Positions 11,424 through 22,590 of a stretch of DNA of 64,000 nt are shown here, piece after piece. Under the pieces are notes generated by a model, which worked only from the letters and a program-made list of their open reading frames with translations, had not been told where the DNA came from and searched no databases. Source of the stretch: Fennellomyces sp. T-0311 (lineage: Eukaryota > Mucoromycota > Mucoromycetes > Mucorales > Lichtheimiaceae). The DNA is taken from the NCBI GenBank assembly GCA_025266875.1, contig JALLLT010000069.1:62001-126000 (forward strand). Direction: 5' to 3'. Made by a program: the position numbers and the translations under genes. Positions within the stretch are counted from its first letter, which is position 1. Every line of letters starts with the position of its first letter.

Positions 11424-13140
11424 ATGTCTCAGAATTTTACATTCAAGAATACCTTCGGAGATCTCCCAACGAACACAGCAGATAACGAGGCGAGAAACAA
11501 GGAGCTGTCATTCATATATGAGCGTAACTGCCTTGCAAACCTTATTGAGGCAGAGGAGCACTTTTATATCCCGGAACCTGAAGATCTTGGTCTTGTGGAA
11601 CAGGATCCATATGAAGAACTGGAGTCTCAAGGTGCAAGAACTATCCAGTCGTCAGATGTTCAGCAAGCTCCAGATATGGCAGCATTAGCTTTGAGTGAAT
11701 GGAATGCTGGATCAGATAATGATGGAATATGGCAGCTAATCACTTTGAGTGTAAGTTTCGATATTTATTCAACTATAATACGTAAGCAATTCAATTTTAC
11801 TGATAAAATGTTACATAAAGGATTATACATTGAATGGAATGGAAATTAATCAGCAGACGTCTACTTCAGCTTCGACTACAACTTGTGCAAAGCCCAAGCC
11901 CAAGCCCAAGCCCAAGCCCAAGCCCAAGCCCAAGCCCAAGCCCAAGCCCAAGCCCAAGCCCAAGCCCAAGAACGAGAAGAAGGTAGTTCCACGGAGAAAG
12001 TACACGATGTACCAAAGAGTCGAATTCATCAAGTGCTTGATCAACACTGCTGGCAAAAGTGCTGCTGCATGTGGTCAAGCCCAGGAAATTAACGAAAGGA
12101 CTGCTCAAGACTGGGCAAAAAAGTATGCAGAAGATCCAGAGAAACGAATTCCGCGGCTTGGCAATATGATGAAAACTCCTGTTTCAGGCACTCAAGTTCT
12201 TTTCGAGGAGCATTCCTCGTTTCTGGTGGCTTTGTACGATATTTGACCTGAGACAACCCTAAACGAGGCGAGAGCAGCATTATACTCTGTTTTTCCAGAT
12301 ATTACCATCACTCTTAGTGGGCTCCAAAAGCACTTGGTGAACAAATGCACCCTTATGATGAAAAAGTTGGAGAAGTTACCTGCTGCACGCATTTCAGACC
12401 ATATCATCGATCTTCACTACGAAATTGTGAAAGGATGGAAGGATGACCAGGAATTTTGTTTCGATGATTGTGTATTTCTTGACGAAGCGGGGTTCAACAT
12501 GCATATCAAGCGGAATTTTGGCCAATCTGTCAAAGGCCAGCCTGCCAAAACTGCTGTTCCAACCTAAAGAGGCGTTTCGATCACCATACTCGGAGCGATG
12601 ACGAAAGAAGGTGTTATCAGTTTAACACTGCGAAAACCAGAGGCTGTTGCTGCACGCAAGAAAAGAAAGAATGATGACAAGAGTGCAACCAATGTGAATG
12701 GACGAGTAGGAACCTGCACTGAGCATTTTCTTTTGTTCCTCGGTTTCGTTATAGATGTTCTTGACAGGCATGGCCTTGGTGGAAAGTATCTCATTATGGA
12801 CAATGCACCCATATACAAGAAAGTCGAAATCAAAAATCTTATTCACAGCCGAGGATACAAGTGCGTGTACCTTCCTCCCTATACTCCAGAGTTAAATCTC
12901 ATCGAATTGCTGTGGTCTAAGTTCAAAGCAGGTATGTTAGTTTTCGAATTAAATACAAATATTCAATATACTCACTAACTGAAAACAGGTGTCTAAAGAA
13001 GCGAGCTTACAGTCGATGACAAGCTGACGACAAGAATTGAAGAATCCGCCTGGTTGATTACCAGAGATGACTGTGTAGGATGGATACGTCATTTCAAAGG
13101 TTACTTTGAAGGCTGCTTAAACAAGAAGAGGATATTGTGA
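11424..13140 (+). pseudogene. Tc1/mariner-like transposase, inactivated
   Basis: Exons are about 11424-11750, 11854-12931 and 12989-13140, with introns 11751-11853 (phase 0) and 12932-12988. The N-terminal part is acidic and is followed by a Lys-Pro repeat and an HTH-like region (RRKYTMYQRVEFIKCL). The DDE_3 core shows the first Asp in FLDEAGFN, the second in MDNAPIY and the Glu in LNLIELLWSKFK, the usual IS630/Tc1 order. Stops at 12244 (TGA), 12565 (TAA) and 12994 (TAA) break it. It lies just right of the repeat array. Terminal inverted repeats were not found. The two DDE_3 fragments at 21.8 and 46.3 kb are related, but the relation is remote. Confidence 0.85.
11888..11970 (+). repeat. (CCCAAG)n microsatellite coding Lys-Pro repeats
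   Basis: About 14 tandem copies of the hexamer CCCAAG lie in frame in exon 2 of the Tc1-like pseudogene and encode alternating Lys and Pro. Several overlapping antisense ORFs (Leu-Gly repeats) are shadows of this repeat. Confidence 0.9.
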
Positions 13141-13617
13141 TCCTTATTACCTACCTTCCTCTTTCGTCCTCTCTTCCTTTCCCCCATCATTATTTCTCTT
13201 TTATATTACTTTAGTAATATCTTTTTTCGCTGCCCATTTATATATTCTATACAATATACGCTCTTTATGAGCATATTACATGCACTTTCCTGTGTCCACT
13301 CGATATAACCGCCCAATTTTCCCACAGTCTGTGCTCTTCATTAGTAATCTGTAGCTTGTATATGTTTCATAATCTTTCTATGCATATACACTTTTACGAT
13401 CCTTGGGGAATATCATTGAGGCTGCTGTGTGGGTCATGACCCAGGTCATCTGCTTGGCGGTGACCCAATTCCAATATTCTGAAACAATATTCAACGACCG
13501 TCTGTGAGTTTATTTGTGCGTGCAGCTCTGCAAGCCTATTTGTTTCTTGTTCCTTGTTCCTGTCAAACTTTGTCAACCTTTTTTTTCACTCTCTTACTGT
13601 CACTCATTGATATCAAA
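13141..13617. other. Intergenic region and pyrimidine-rich leader of Crypton 1
   Basis: The stretch is AT- and pyrimidine-rich. The last 100 bases before ATG 13618 are rich in TTTTC/CTTG runs, as in fungal leaders. No gene or clear TATA box is seen. Confidence 0.4.
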
Positions 13618-16415
13618 ATGGCACGAGGAAATGGTCATGGTCGCAACCCTGCCGCTGTCCCCCAGGGAAGTGGCGTGGGCAGTAGCAGTGGCGGCGTACC
13701 ATTGCCTGGCCTTCCTCTTCCTCCCCCTCTCCAACAAAATGGAACGTATTTCCAACTGCAGTTCTTCAATCAACAAGCAAGCTATGCTTACGATGCTGCA
13801 AGGGCTGGACAGCAAACCTTTGAAGAGGCCAAGGCGACAAGAGCTGCAAACACAAACAAGTCATATATGCCGAAGCAAGAAGAATTCCTGCGTTGATGTG
13901 CCTGCTGCTGTCCCTCAGACCATACAAACCAAATTGTCAATGATGCAAAAGTTCATCTTTTTCTGGTCGAAGAGGTACAGTTTCTGTTTATCATCTTTGT
14001 GTAGAATAGAGCCACTTACATGTCCTATAGGTTGTTTTGCATGAAAAGTGGAAGCCGGGAAGAAAGAAGGTTTTGCCTGCCACCACCACTTCAGAATCAT
14101 CTGCTGCCGCTGCTGCTCAAGAAACACATTTCACTGAACTTGCTGCTGAAGCTGCCGCTGCTGCCGTTACCATGTCGTCTGACTCTCCTCCTCAGAGCGC
14201 CACTGTGATTTCGTCGCCCCTCTCTGCCACATCATCATCATCCTCTGCTGCTCCCCCGGCCAATACTACCACTACCATGTTTGCTGCTGCCGGCGTGGAT
14301 GCTGCCGCCGATGCCGTCTTATCTCGTATGCCTGCCAATGAAGAAAAAAGAGTTGGTCTTGCCACCATTCTCGCGTACATCAACTCTCTCGTCGATCTTT
14401 ATACAACGCAGATCGAGAAAGATGGCTGCTTTTCCCGACCTCATCCCCGTGGGCCCTATGTTCAAGCTTTGGTGAGGAAGCTAAAATACCAAGAAAGCAC
14501 TTTGAAGCGTGAGCGATATGATGATAGAGGTGCGGGCACGATTGCAGATGAATACACAACAACCGAGGAGATGAAGGTTATGGTCGACTACTTTTTTGGC
14601 AAAAACACGGCGGAAGGATTGCGAAACTGCACCTCGTTTTTGCTTGCTCATTACGGTTTGCTACGTGGCGAAAGCGTTCGAAAAATGGAGTTTGCCGATT
14701 TACAGACCATGTTGCTGGAGAACGAAGGTGTCACTGAGTGCCATGCATTAATTATGGTTTTGTTGCAAGGAAAAACCAACCAGGAGGGCCGTGTCGAATT
14801 TGCTGCTTGTTTCAGGAATGCCAAGGTTCAGATTTGTTCACAGATGATCCTTTCAACATACCTCTTTTGTCGGTGGCATGTACGTGGCAAGCAGTTTCCA
14901 AATTTAAACACAAACAAGGATTGGTACCGGCTCAAACTTATCAAATCCTCGGGCAATGACAACACCGCAGAGTTATCGTATCCAGCACACTTAGCAGCAA
15001 TTAGTGCAGCATTCAAGGAGGTCGGCTTGCACTCGAAGGCAAAAACACACACAATGCGTGGGTCGGGAGCACGGATGGCAGAAGTTTTGGGCACTAGCGA
15101 AGCAGCAATCCAACGTTTGGGCAGGTGGAATAGCAATGCATTGTCAAAGAAGTACTTGACCAATATCCCAAGAGAAGCATTATGAACACTCGCAGGTTTT
15201 ACTTGTAAAGCGGGCCAATATTACCTACCACGTGCGACTGTCACTCCTCCTCTTGAACTTTGTCGGAAGGTGTACTCGTGGGTCGATACTTGGCGCCAGC
15301 GCTTAGACAGTGGAAATGTGGAACAATCGTCGCTTGCAGCAGATGGGTTTTTAAAGTTGCTAGAGCAACTTCGGATTGTGTTTCTACAGGACTCTGTCCT
15401 TATGAAGAAGCAGTACCCGCACCATTTTGTTTGGAAAGATCCTCTTTTCCAAGACGACCTGTACCTGCAGTTCGAAAGGTGCGTGATGAATAGCTTTAAT
15501 TACTATGGTTAACTTACTGTATCAACTATTGCTAGTGATGTGAATGATGCTTTGGACGTGGAAGTTGAACCAAGTGAATTGCTGCTACAGAGGGCTGTAC
15601 CGATCATCGAGAGCAGACTTGGAGTTCTACAACAGCAAATCGCTCTACAATTTCAAAAGCAAAACGAGTTCATCAACTCTCTCGCCGGTCTTCTTACTTC
15701 TCTCCAACCTCTTGCTCAACTCGGTCAACAATCGCACGACATCCAAAATGCTATCCAACAATGGCAAGATCTTGTGTGCGGTCGTACATCGTTGAGCTTT
15801 TCGCTCAACATCAATCAACAGCAACAGCAACAGTACCAGGCGCAGCAGCAACACCAGCATACAGATCCCTCTGTAGGAGCAACAGTAACAGCAACACCAT
15901 TGTTCTCTACAACAACAACATCATCATCATCACCGTTCCCTGCAGCAACAGCAACAACGTCATCGCCCTCGGCAGCAGCAGCATCGTCCCCAACAACAGC
16001 AACTGCAACATTCACAACAACAACAGGAGCAAACCCTGTGCCGCTCCCACCGCCATCAACAGAAGAATCGCCACAACCGATTCCAAAGTACAAAATGTGT
16101 CGAGGGGTGGAAACGTTCAAGACCTTGTGGTGCGAGTTCTTTGAGGGGTTAGTGGTTGATCTGCCAAACGGCGGAAAAACACGCCTGCCCAAAGTTGACG
16201 ATCTCGAAAAAAAGTACAAAAAAAGATGGCACGAAGAACCTGGTGAAAATCAGTTCTTCTGCAGAAGAAACTGCATCATCAAACGAATTAAAGCCGAAGT
16301 ATCCGAAACCAATCCTGTTCAAGACGTTTTGCAACAGTATGACTTGAGAAAGTCAATGAAAGATGTTTCGTTCGACTGGATTTCGAAGAATATGTCTTCA
16401 TTTTTTGAAGATTGA
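13618..16415 (+). pseudogene. Crypton 1: tyrosine recombinase with GCR1_C-like domain
   Basis: Cryptons insert through a tyrosine recombinase. Exons are 13618-13974, 14031-15478 and 15536-16415. Recombinase landmarks are the Arg in LRGESVRK, the His-x-x-Arg in KTHTMRGSG, the Trp-containing LGRWNS and the Tyr in KKYLTNIP. After a long Gln/Ser/Thr-rich linker comes a GCR1_C-like DNA-binding region (about 16090-16300) with WCEFFEGL, KKRWHEEP and FFCRRN. Stops at 13894-13896 (TGA) and 15183-15185 (TGA) inactivate it. At the second site Crypton 2 has Cys (TGT), and an ancestral Arg (CGN) would explain both. All catalytic residues remain, so damage is limited to these two codons. Confidence 0.85.
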
Positions 16416-17810
16416 TCTTACTGTTGCCGTCTTGTTTCGTTCTCATGTTGCCTCCCCAACCACCCACCTTACTTTTCTTTTGGTTCGTCCCATTCACTTG
16501 TCCTGCCTCCCATTTGACTTGCTGCCTGGTGATCGTTGCCTGGTTGTCTCTCTGCTCGCTGCGGCCTTTGCCATTACTTTTGCTGTGCTCGCTTGTCTTG
16601 CCCTGCTTGACGTACCTCTTTGCCATCTCTTTTTTGCTGTGCCCTGCCGACCACCTCATTCTTCTCTCAATATTAGACATAGATTTTTTTTTAAATTTTT
16701 TTCTTGAATACACTTTAATGACGCTGCTTTATGCACATATAACTGTGTATTACATTGCTGCTATTGTGCATGAAGTAAGCTGCTGCACCATGCAGTTTGT
16801 GTCATCAACTCATACAGGCAGCATTAACATAGCACTGTCAGGAATTTGAATTGCTGCTTAACTACTATAAGAAAGCAAACTAGCCGTGCTTCCACAAAGC
16901 TTTGTAGCCATTAACGCTTATAATGATTAAGATTCAATTGTAGTAAAGATCATCCCATCACAGTAACTACAATCGCAATGCTCGCCCATGACCATTAACA
17001 TGAAACCGAGAACTGAGCACTTTATGCAATAACCGTTTATGCCGCTCGTCAGGCAGTATGCCTTTTGCGCTGGTGACCTCGACAATAAATATCTAGAGAT
17101 ATCAATTGTTTAAACCAATGATATCGTAGAATATCTATATACTGGGTCTTAAAAAGTCATGACCTGGAAAAAATTTTGTGACCTCAGGATTTGATAATTT
17201 CGATGATCCATTTTTATAATCTCTTAGCGTGCACAGAATCTACGCTCATTTGACAAGTCACCTAATTTGCAATTTTTGTCCATGCTCTCTACTTAGACAT
17301 GCCCGTAATGATCAAGTGAATTTGCTGTATATTCTGATCGTCCTACATGCACACATTTTAAGCTCATATATAATCGTCTGTTTAGTTTTCGGAACCGCTA
17401 TACATGTGCTTTTTCTATATCCAGCTGCCATAACGTAAACTGTCTCTGAGCAATAACCGCTTTCCATACACACATTCTGAGGTCTCTTATGCACCTGGAT
17501 ACATTATCTATCCATGATAATCAATATGCTTAGGCAGTATCTATGCACCTTCACAATGGCACACAATATAAAATATATCATATGATTTCTTTTTAAAATG
17601 TAGGTACAGAGACCGGAATCACCATGTTGCATGCATTAGAAGCAATGAAGTAGACGCAATGTATAAGCCCGCAAATAATATCTGCAAAGGAAGCATGATT
17701 AGTGCGCAAACATTAGACGCAAAAGAAGCTTGACCAGTTCATAAGCATTAGCCGCAATGTGAAAGTGCAATGAATAAATCCGCAAAGAAAGCTTAATCAC
17801 ACCTACAAAC
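16416..17810. other. AT-rich intergenic region, nothing recognised
   Basis: The region follows the Crypton. The first 250 bases are pyrimidine-rich; the rest is AT-rich with loose repeats of GCAAAGAAGC-like words near 17,650-17,800. No ORF with family features is seen. Confidence 0.4.
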
Positions 17811-18131
17811 TGTCGTAGTACATTATTCAGCAATTCTTATTACCGGCAACACTTCGTCTACTGCGATGCACAGCAATATGCTTTGACGTAATGCACAGCT
17901 ACTTACCTCTTTTGTTGTCAAGACTGATTACCATTGCTACACACCGCAGCATATTGTATATAATTTTAGTGTTAGAAAATAATATAAATATCATTACAGT
18001 TTATTAAATAAATCATCATCTATCTGCTTATATTCTTCGTGGTCATACACCTTTGTGGTTACTTACCTTTGTGGTCTTATTCTTCATGGGTCGTCCATTT
18101 CTCCATGGTTCAAGCAATTATAAAGACGACA
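17811..18131 (+). mobile_element. Solo LTR-like element, family A copy 1
   Basis: It runs from TGTCGTAG to GACGACA, so the ends form a short inverted repeat TGTCGT/ACGACA. It contains ATATAAATATCA (TATA-like) followed by AAATAAATC. The inverse copy at 18778-19084 shares its whole length at moderate identity, and a third copy lies at 49089. Confidence 0.6.
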
Positions 18132-18777
18132 AAACTATAACTGCAATTTGTAAACACAAAGTGCAAGCATGCAAAGAACTATCACCATAGCTGCAAATGC
18201 ACATTCACAGCCACAAAAGGCAGTAGCACATGCGTAAAAGGTTCATTTTTGTCCACAAAGCGATCTTACTTGAACCCGCAAAAGTTCTACCCAATCACCA
18301 CAAAGAGAGAGGAAAAATCCAGTACCACTGCTACCAAATAATGCACTATAATTATGTATGCACCACATTGCTGCTAAAAATTGATCAATCGAAAGCACAT
18401 ATTCTGTTACTCTTATATATGCACCAGTAGGCTATGTACATATAAGTGTCATGCAGTGTATGTCTCTTTTTGTATCTTTGCATGCATTCTGCCTTTGGTT
18501 AGTGTTGAGGAATCCCCCATTTTTCAGATAGGGAATTCCTCACCTGCTGCACAGTGAATGCCTTTATTGGTCTTATTCTTATCTGATATATATCTCTAAT
18601 ACTCTTAAGAAAAAATAAATACAACAATGGAATTAATAACAACAAAATACAATACTGCTAAGATAAGCAATAATGTAAGGTAATATGAATGAAGTAAGGG
18701 ATATAGGGTAACAATGATGCATAATGTTACTATAACCTAATTGGTCATAACAGACTTAAAATATTATCTTTTATATT
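18132..18777. other. AT-rich stretch between two inverted LTR-like copies
   Basis: No gene is recognised here. The two flanking LTR-like copies face each other, so this is not the interior of a normal retrotransposon. Confidence 0.4.
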
Positions 18778-19084
18778 TGTCGTCGTTATATTTGAAACAT
18801 GGAGGAATATAGACGACCCACGAAGATAGTGATGACCACACAGGTAGTAACTACAAAAAATACAAGTAGATAGGTCCTCCTTTATTCCAATAAACTATTC
18901 TGATATTTATACTGTTTTCTAATACTAAAAATATATACAGTGAAGCTGCGGTGTGCAGTAGTGACCATCGGTCTTGATGACGAAAGAAGTAAGCAGCTGC
19001 GCATTACATCAAGACATGTTGCTGTGCGCCGCAGTAGACGAAGTGTTATCGGCAATATGATTTACTGAACAATGTGCTACGACA
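18778..19084 (-). mobile_element. Solo LTR-like element, family A copy 2
   Basis: Read on the minus strand it begins TGTCGTAGCACATTG and ends ACGACGACA. The flanks are ATATT on the left and (A)TATT on the right, which gives a 4-5 bp target duplication. It contains a TATA-like CAGTATAAATATCAG and downstream AATAAAGG. Confidence 0.65.
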
Positions 19085-19456
19085 TATTAAAGACTTTTGT
19101 TAAAAATTTAAAGAGTTAATTTATAGTTCCTTCTTACAGTTAACTATTGTCTACTGGCAATTTTAAAAAGTTTGACTTTAATTTAAAGATTTTAAGATTT
19201 AAAGTTACTACTTTGAGTGCTTTAACACTTCAAGCTTTCAGATTTTTCACTTTCTTATATTTTCACTCATTTCCATTAAAAAAAGCATAAAACCATTACA
19301 ATAGGCTATATAAAGTACTAGGGGGTCTGTTGAAGTGCTATAATATATATCGAACAAGTTATACATGGGCAGAACGAAACGTCGGTACTTCGACGGAAGC
19401 GCTATCACACATATCGTAGTACTTCCCCGTTTTTAGCGCCAACGTCGCTAAATTGT
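19085..19456. other. AT-rich stretch leading into CpG-rich island
   Basis: The first part is very AT-rich (TTTAAA-type words). From about 19,350 the base composition changes sharply and CpG becomes frequent. No gene is recognised. Confidence 0.4.
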
Positions 19457-19693
19457 ATGTACAAAGCGGAATGGTCTATAGCCGAGGTTTTACGGCACCA
19501 CCTGAACAATGGCGGTGCATCTGTAACCACGCCGCGTAGTTACGTCGACCGACGCTTCTCGTACAGCGTACAGAACATGTTGCGCGAGTACTGCACCGGG
19601 CAGGTACCTAGCGTTCCGATTTTCTGGCGCCGTCACCCCAAAACGGTGGCGTTCCTTCGATTTAGCCTGCACCTAACCCCGTGTCCTCAGTAA
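19457..19693 (+). CDS. Small ORF in CpG-rich island, unknown
   Basis: ATG 19457 opens a 78-residue frame rich in Arg, His, Pro and Ser with no recognised domain. It lies in a segment (about 19,350-19,940) that is far richer in CpG than its surroundings. A second ORF follows in the same frame at 19736, separated by three stops, so the two may be parts of one decayed gene or two exons. No splice site joins them clearly. Coding status is uncertain; the unusual base composition is the main reason to list it. Confidence 0.3.
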   Translation: MYKAEWSIAEVLRHHLNNGGASVTTPRSYVDRRFSYSVQNMLREYCTGQVPSVPIFWRRHPKTVAFLRFSLHLTPCPQ

Positions 19694-19735
19694 ACCGCGC
19701 CGGACTAGCTATGGTGTCTGCTGGTATAACGTGTT

Positions 19736-19957
19736 ATGAACGTCCGAGAAGCCACGCTGCCTAATGTCCATCTGCGATCCCCACCGGCCGGACAACTGTG
19801 GAGCTTCGGGGTAACAGATCGTCCGCTTGTAGACTTATACATGACTACGCTGCACACTGCTGGACACCTCGTTCCGCGTAGCTTGAGCAGTACCATACAG
19901 CTTGTATTTCATATAGCGTTATATTCATACATTGCAATATATTGCCATTTACAGTAA
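19736..19957 (+). CDS. Second small ORF in CpG-rich island, unknown
   Basis: ATG 19736 opens a 73-residue frame in the same phase as the ORF at 19457. The N-terminal two thirds are hydrophilic; the last 25 residues are hydrophobic (FHIALYSYIAIYCH) and could form a membrane segment, but they coincide with the return to AT-rich sequence. No family is recognised. Confidence 0.25.
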   Translation: MNVREATLPNVHLRSPPAGQLWSFGVTDRPLVDLYMTTLHTAGHLVPRSLSSTIQLVFHIALYSYIAIYCHLQ

Positions 19958-20456
19958 TGTATTTTATTTGTTGAACCTGTATACAGTGGTTCCAGTTCCA
20001 AGCCATGATTTTTTATGAGGCGTTTTGGAAAAGCAATAGGAGGCTATGTGGAAATCTCGTTGGAAACGACGGCTATTGGCTGGTAAAATGTTGATCCGAA
20101 TGGGAGTCTGGTATCTATGGCAGAAAAAGACATGATGCATACGGAAAAGATCTTCTCAAACCAAAAATAGAAACCTTTTGAAGAAAAACGGTGCTCTTAT
20201 TTTGCTCCGAACAGAGAGATGAAAATGGATTCAAACTATTTCAAAGTCCTCTCTGGTCAGATCATCCAAAAAGGTGCACCGAACGGAGAGATTTTCCTTT
20301 TCTGTACATCAACCAAATAGATGAATGAATATGTGATTTTTTTCTCTTTTCCTTAAGCATTAATGTGTCCGATTGCATATAAAAGGTACAGAGTGACGAT
20401 AATGTTGATTAAAAGTTATTTTTATCTATCTCTTTAAACTTTTTGTGATCTTTAAC
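19958..20456. other. Upstream region of SANT/Myb pseudogene
   Basis: AT-rich sequence with TATAAAAGG at about 20379-20387, some 70 bases before ATG 20457; this is a plausible TATA box for the downstream gene. Nothing else is recognised. Confidence 0.4.
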
Positions 20457-21542
20457 ATGTGTAACAACAACACCAATGTCACCTTCAACATTGTGGTGTG
20501 GAATCCCTGTCAGGAACAGCAAGAGCAGCAGCAACAATCTCAACCTCAGCAGCAGCAACAGTCTGCAGAGGCATTACCATCGCCAAGCACTTCTGCTTCC
20601 ACTGCAAGAGTACTCAATCACAGATGGGAAGATGGTTATGTTGAAGCATTGATAGATGCTGTCAGTGCTAGATATGACACACTTATAAGCACGATCGAAA
20701 CATGAGCCAAAGGAGCCATCTGGGACCAGATTGAACAGGTGTATACCCAAACCAATCCTGTGGGCCACTCAAAGGAAGCCTTGCAAAAGAAGTGGGGTGA
20801 CTTGGTAGACATCTACCGCGATGTCTGGACCGTGGTGCAAGACCAATCTGGCGAGAATGGCCCTCCTGGTTAAGAACGATGGGAATATTATGATGCCATG
20901 GATAGCTGAGATAAGAGCGAAGTAGCGAGTATCAAAAAGGGACAATAGAAGTCAACGAGACTCAGAAAACTGTAGTTTATTAATGAAGAGTTCGCTCTAT
21001 TTATATTAAATGCTTATCATGGATGGGACTTTCTATTACCAATGTTATCCAAGGTCATATCATGATTATACCTGTATATCCATTACGTATGTCATGTTGG
21101 GGTGTTATTGAGAAACGAGTGATGTCTATCGTTATGGAGCCAGTTCATAACGGATAACGATAAGCTAAGTGATAGCTGTTGACACGCATTCATGATAACG
21201 TCTATGACAATATGCCGGATATGAAAGATATGTCTGCATAAGTGAGTTTTACCAAAAAGGAAAGTGAGAGATAACCGTTCCGAGATACTGATTAGTGATT
21301 ATGTTCATGTTGGATACAACAATAGCATTGTCGGCAGCGATCCAGCAATTGTTCCACTGGCCACTATGGACTCCATCAGTGGCCTTGTTCGGAACAGACA
21401 ACGCAACGACGAGAATGGAGTTAATGAGCAGCCAGCACAAAGATGCCGAACCACCGTGTTCCAAGAGCAGGTCCTCGAAAATGCTAACCAGCAGATGGAT
21501 CGCCTGATACAGTCATTCCAGATCCAAACTATAATTTTATAA
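20457..21542 (+). pseudogene. SANT/Myb-like (trihelix) DNA-binding protein, split by LTR-like insert
   Basis: ATG 20457 is followed by a Gln-rich segment and then a Myb/SANT-like region: RWEDGYVEALI, WDQIEQVY, EALQKKWGDLVDIYRDVW and ERWEYYDAM. Such proteins are the usual second gene of PIF/Harbinger elements and bind element ends together with the transposase. A TGA at 20703 and a TAA at 20871 interrupt it; both are one transition from Arg CGA and Gln CAA. An LTR-like sequence separates the N-terminal part from a possible C-terminal part (21264-21542, with FQEQVLENANQQMDRLIQSF). No Harbinger transposase lies beside it. A better-preserved member of this class is at 44899-46002. Confidence 0.65.
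20905..21216 (-). mobile_element. Solo LTR-like insert in SANT/Myb pseudogene
   Basis: On the minus strand it contains AATATAAATAGAGCGAAC and downstream AATAAAC, the same layout as the LTR-like inserts at 7476 and the chromovirus LTRs. GGATA occurs at both edges (20900-20904 and 21217-21221) and may be the target duplication, although the ends are then not TG/CA. Boundaries are therefore approximate. Confidence 0.45.
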
Positions 21543-21763
21543 AGTGCTTTTCGGAAAATGAATGACTGTATAGTTGGAAAAGTCGACCATTGGATGGTAA
21601 AATGTTATCCCGTCAGGAAGTTGTACACTAAAAGCGTAAATGGATATGGTGCTCGTGAAAGTCTGTTGCTGTAATCTGAAAAAGGAAAACCTTTGCGAAA
21701 GTACAAAATCAACTTGAAAAAAGATATAGTCAGTGTGGCATTATGCAATTATCATGCAAAAAT

Positions 21764-22350
21764 TTATTCAGATATATCAACCTTTCTAAACTGCTCATCA
21801 TAAAAAATGTCCTCTTTGTTTAGGCAAGCATCAAAAAACGTAAGAGAATTTCTTATGTATCCTCTGCAGTGAGCAATCGATACGTTTTTGGCTGCTTGTT
21901 CGATCTGCTCAATAAGATCGCTGTCAGAGAAGAGAGGGGTATGGTGAACTTCTCATTTCAGATGACCCCACACCTTTTCAATTGGATTTAAAAAAGGTGC
22001 TCGGGGAGGCAGAAAAAGCAACGTATGACCAGCTTGCTTGATCAGATCCTCGGTACCGTCACCTCTGTGGATAGAGCAGTTATCCATAACAATGTACTTC
22101 TTGTCAATACGGAGTTCTTTCATCACATGAAGCAGGTCCACAATGAAGTCGTAGAAATGAGTAGAAGTAGTACCGTAAGAATGATCTTTATGCTTTCTCT
22201 TGCTACCAATTTCTCCATGATAATCCAGAAGATCCACCTTGGGCACATGTCTTGAGAGTAAAATAACTCCTGAATAGGACATACAGCCAATAGTCGTTCT
22301 CAAGCATCCACCAAACTCTTCTGGTAGAGCTGCTTTTAGAAAGGTTTTTC
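21764..22350 (-). pseudogene. Tc1/mariner-like transposase, C-terminal fragment
   Basis: The fragment carries the second half of a DDE_3 catalytic domain: the second Asp in YIVMDNCSIH and the Glu in LNPIEKVWGHLK, 34 residues apart counting between them. A TGA at 21955-21953 follows the Glu motif, after which the same frame continues to TAA at 21764 with a normal family tail. The upstream part with the first Asp is missing, and the frame is disturbed near 22330. It lies directly downstream of the large transposase-exonuclease pseudogene and in the same direction. Confidence 0.7.
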
Positions 22351-22417
22351 AGACACTGAAGAAAAATTTGGCTCGGGTATCATAGAGGGGGTAAAAAAAT
22401 AAAATCTTTTATTTTTG

Positions 22418-22446
22418 AGTATTCTGGTGCAGAGCACCAGAATACT
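22418..22446. terminator. Perfect 13-bp hairpin between two reverse-strand pseudogenes
   Basis: AGTATTCTGGTGC and its exact complement are separated by three bases, with weaker A/T pairing beyond. It lies about 145 bases 3' of the large gene's stop. It may be a transcription end signal, or the joined ends of a lost element. Confidence 0.4.
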
Positions 22447-22590
22447 TAAAAAATCATTCTTATTTATTATATCTATCATATAAAGTGGTTTTAAAGTGTT
22501 ATTTATAGAAGCATGTCAAGTTTAATAAATAGTGCTACTTATGCACTGTAGCTAAGGCACGTTCGGGTAACTAAAGTATAAGTTACTAAG

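Noticed and set aside
11850..12108. Antisense and alternative-frame ORFs over the CCCAAG repeat (Leu-Gly and Gln-Ala repeats)
   Set aside because: They are produced by the hexamer microsatellite in every frame and have no other support.
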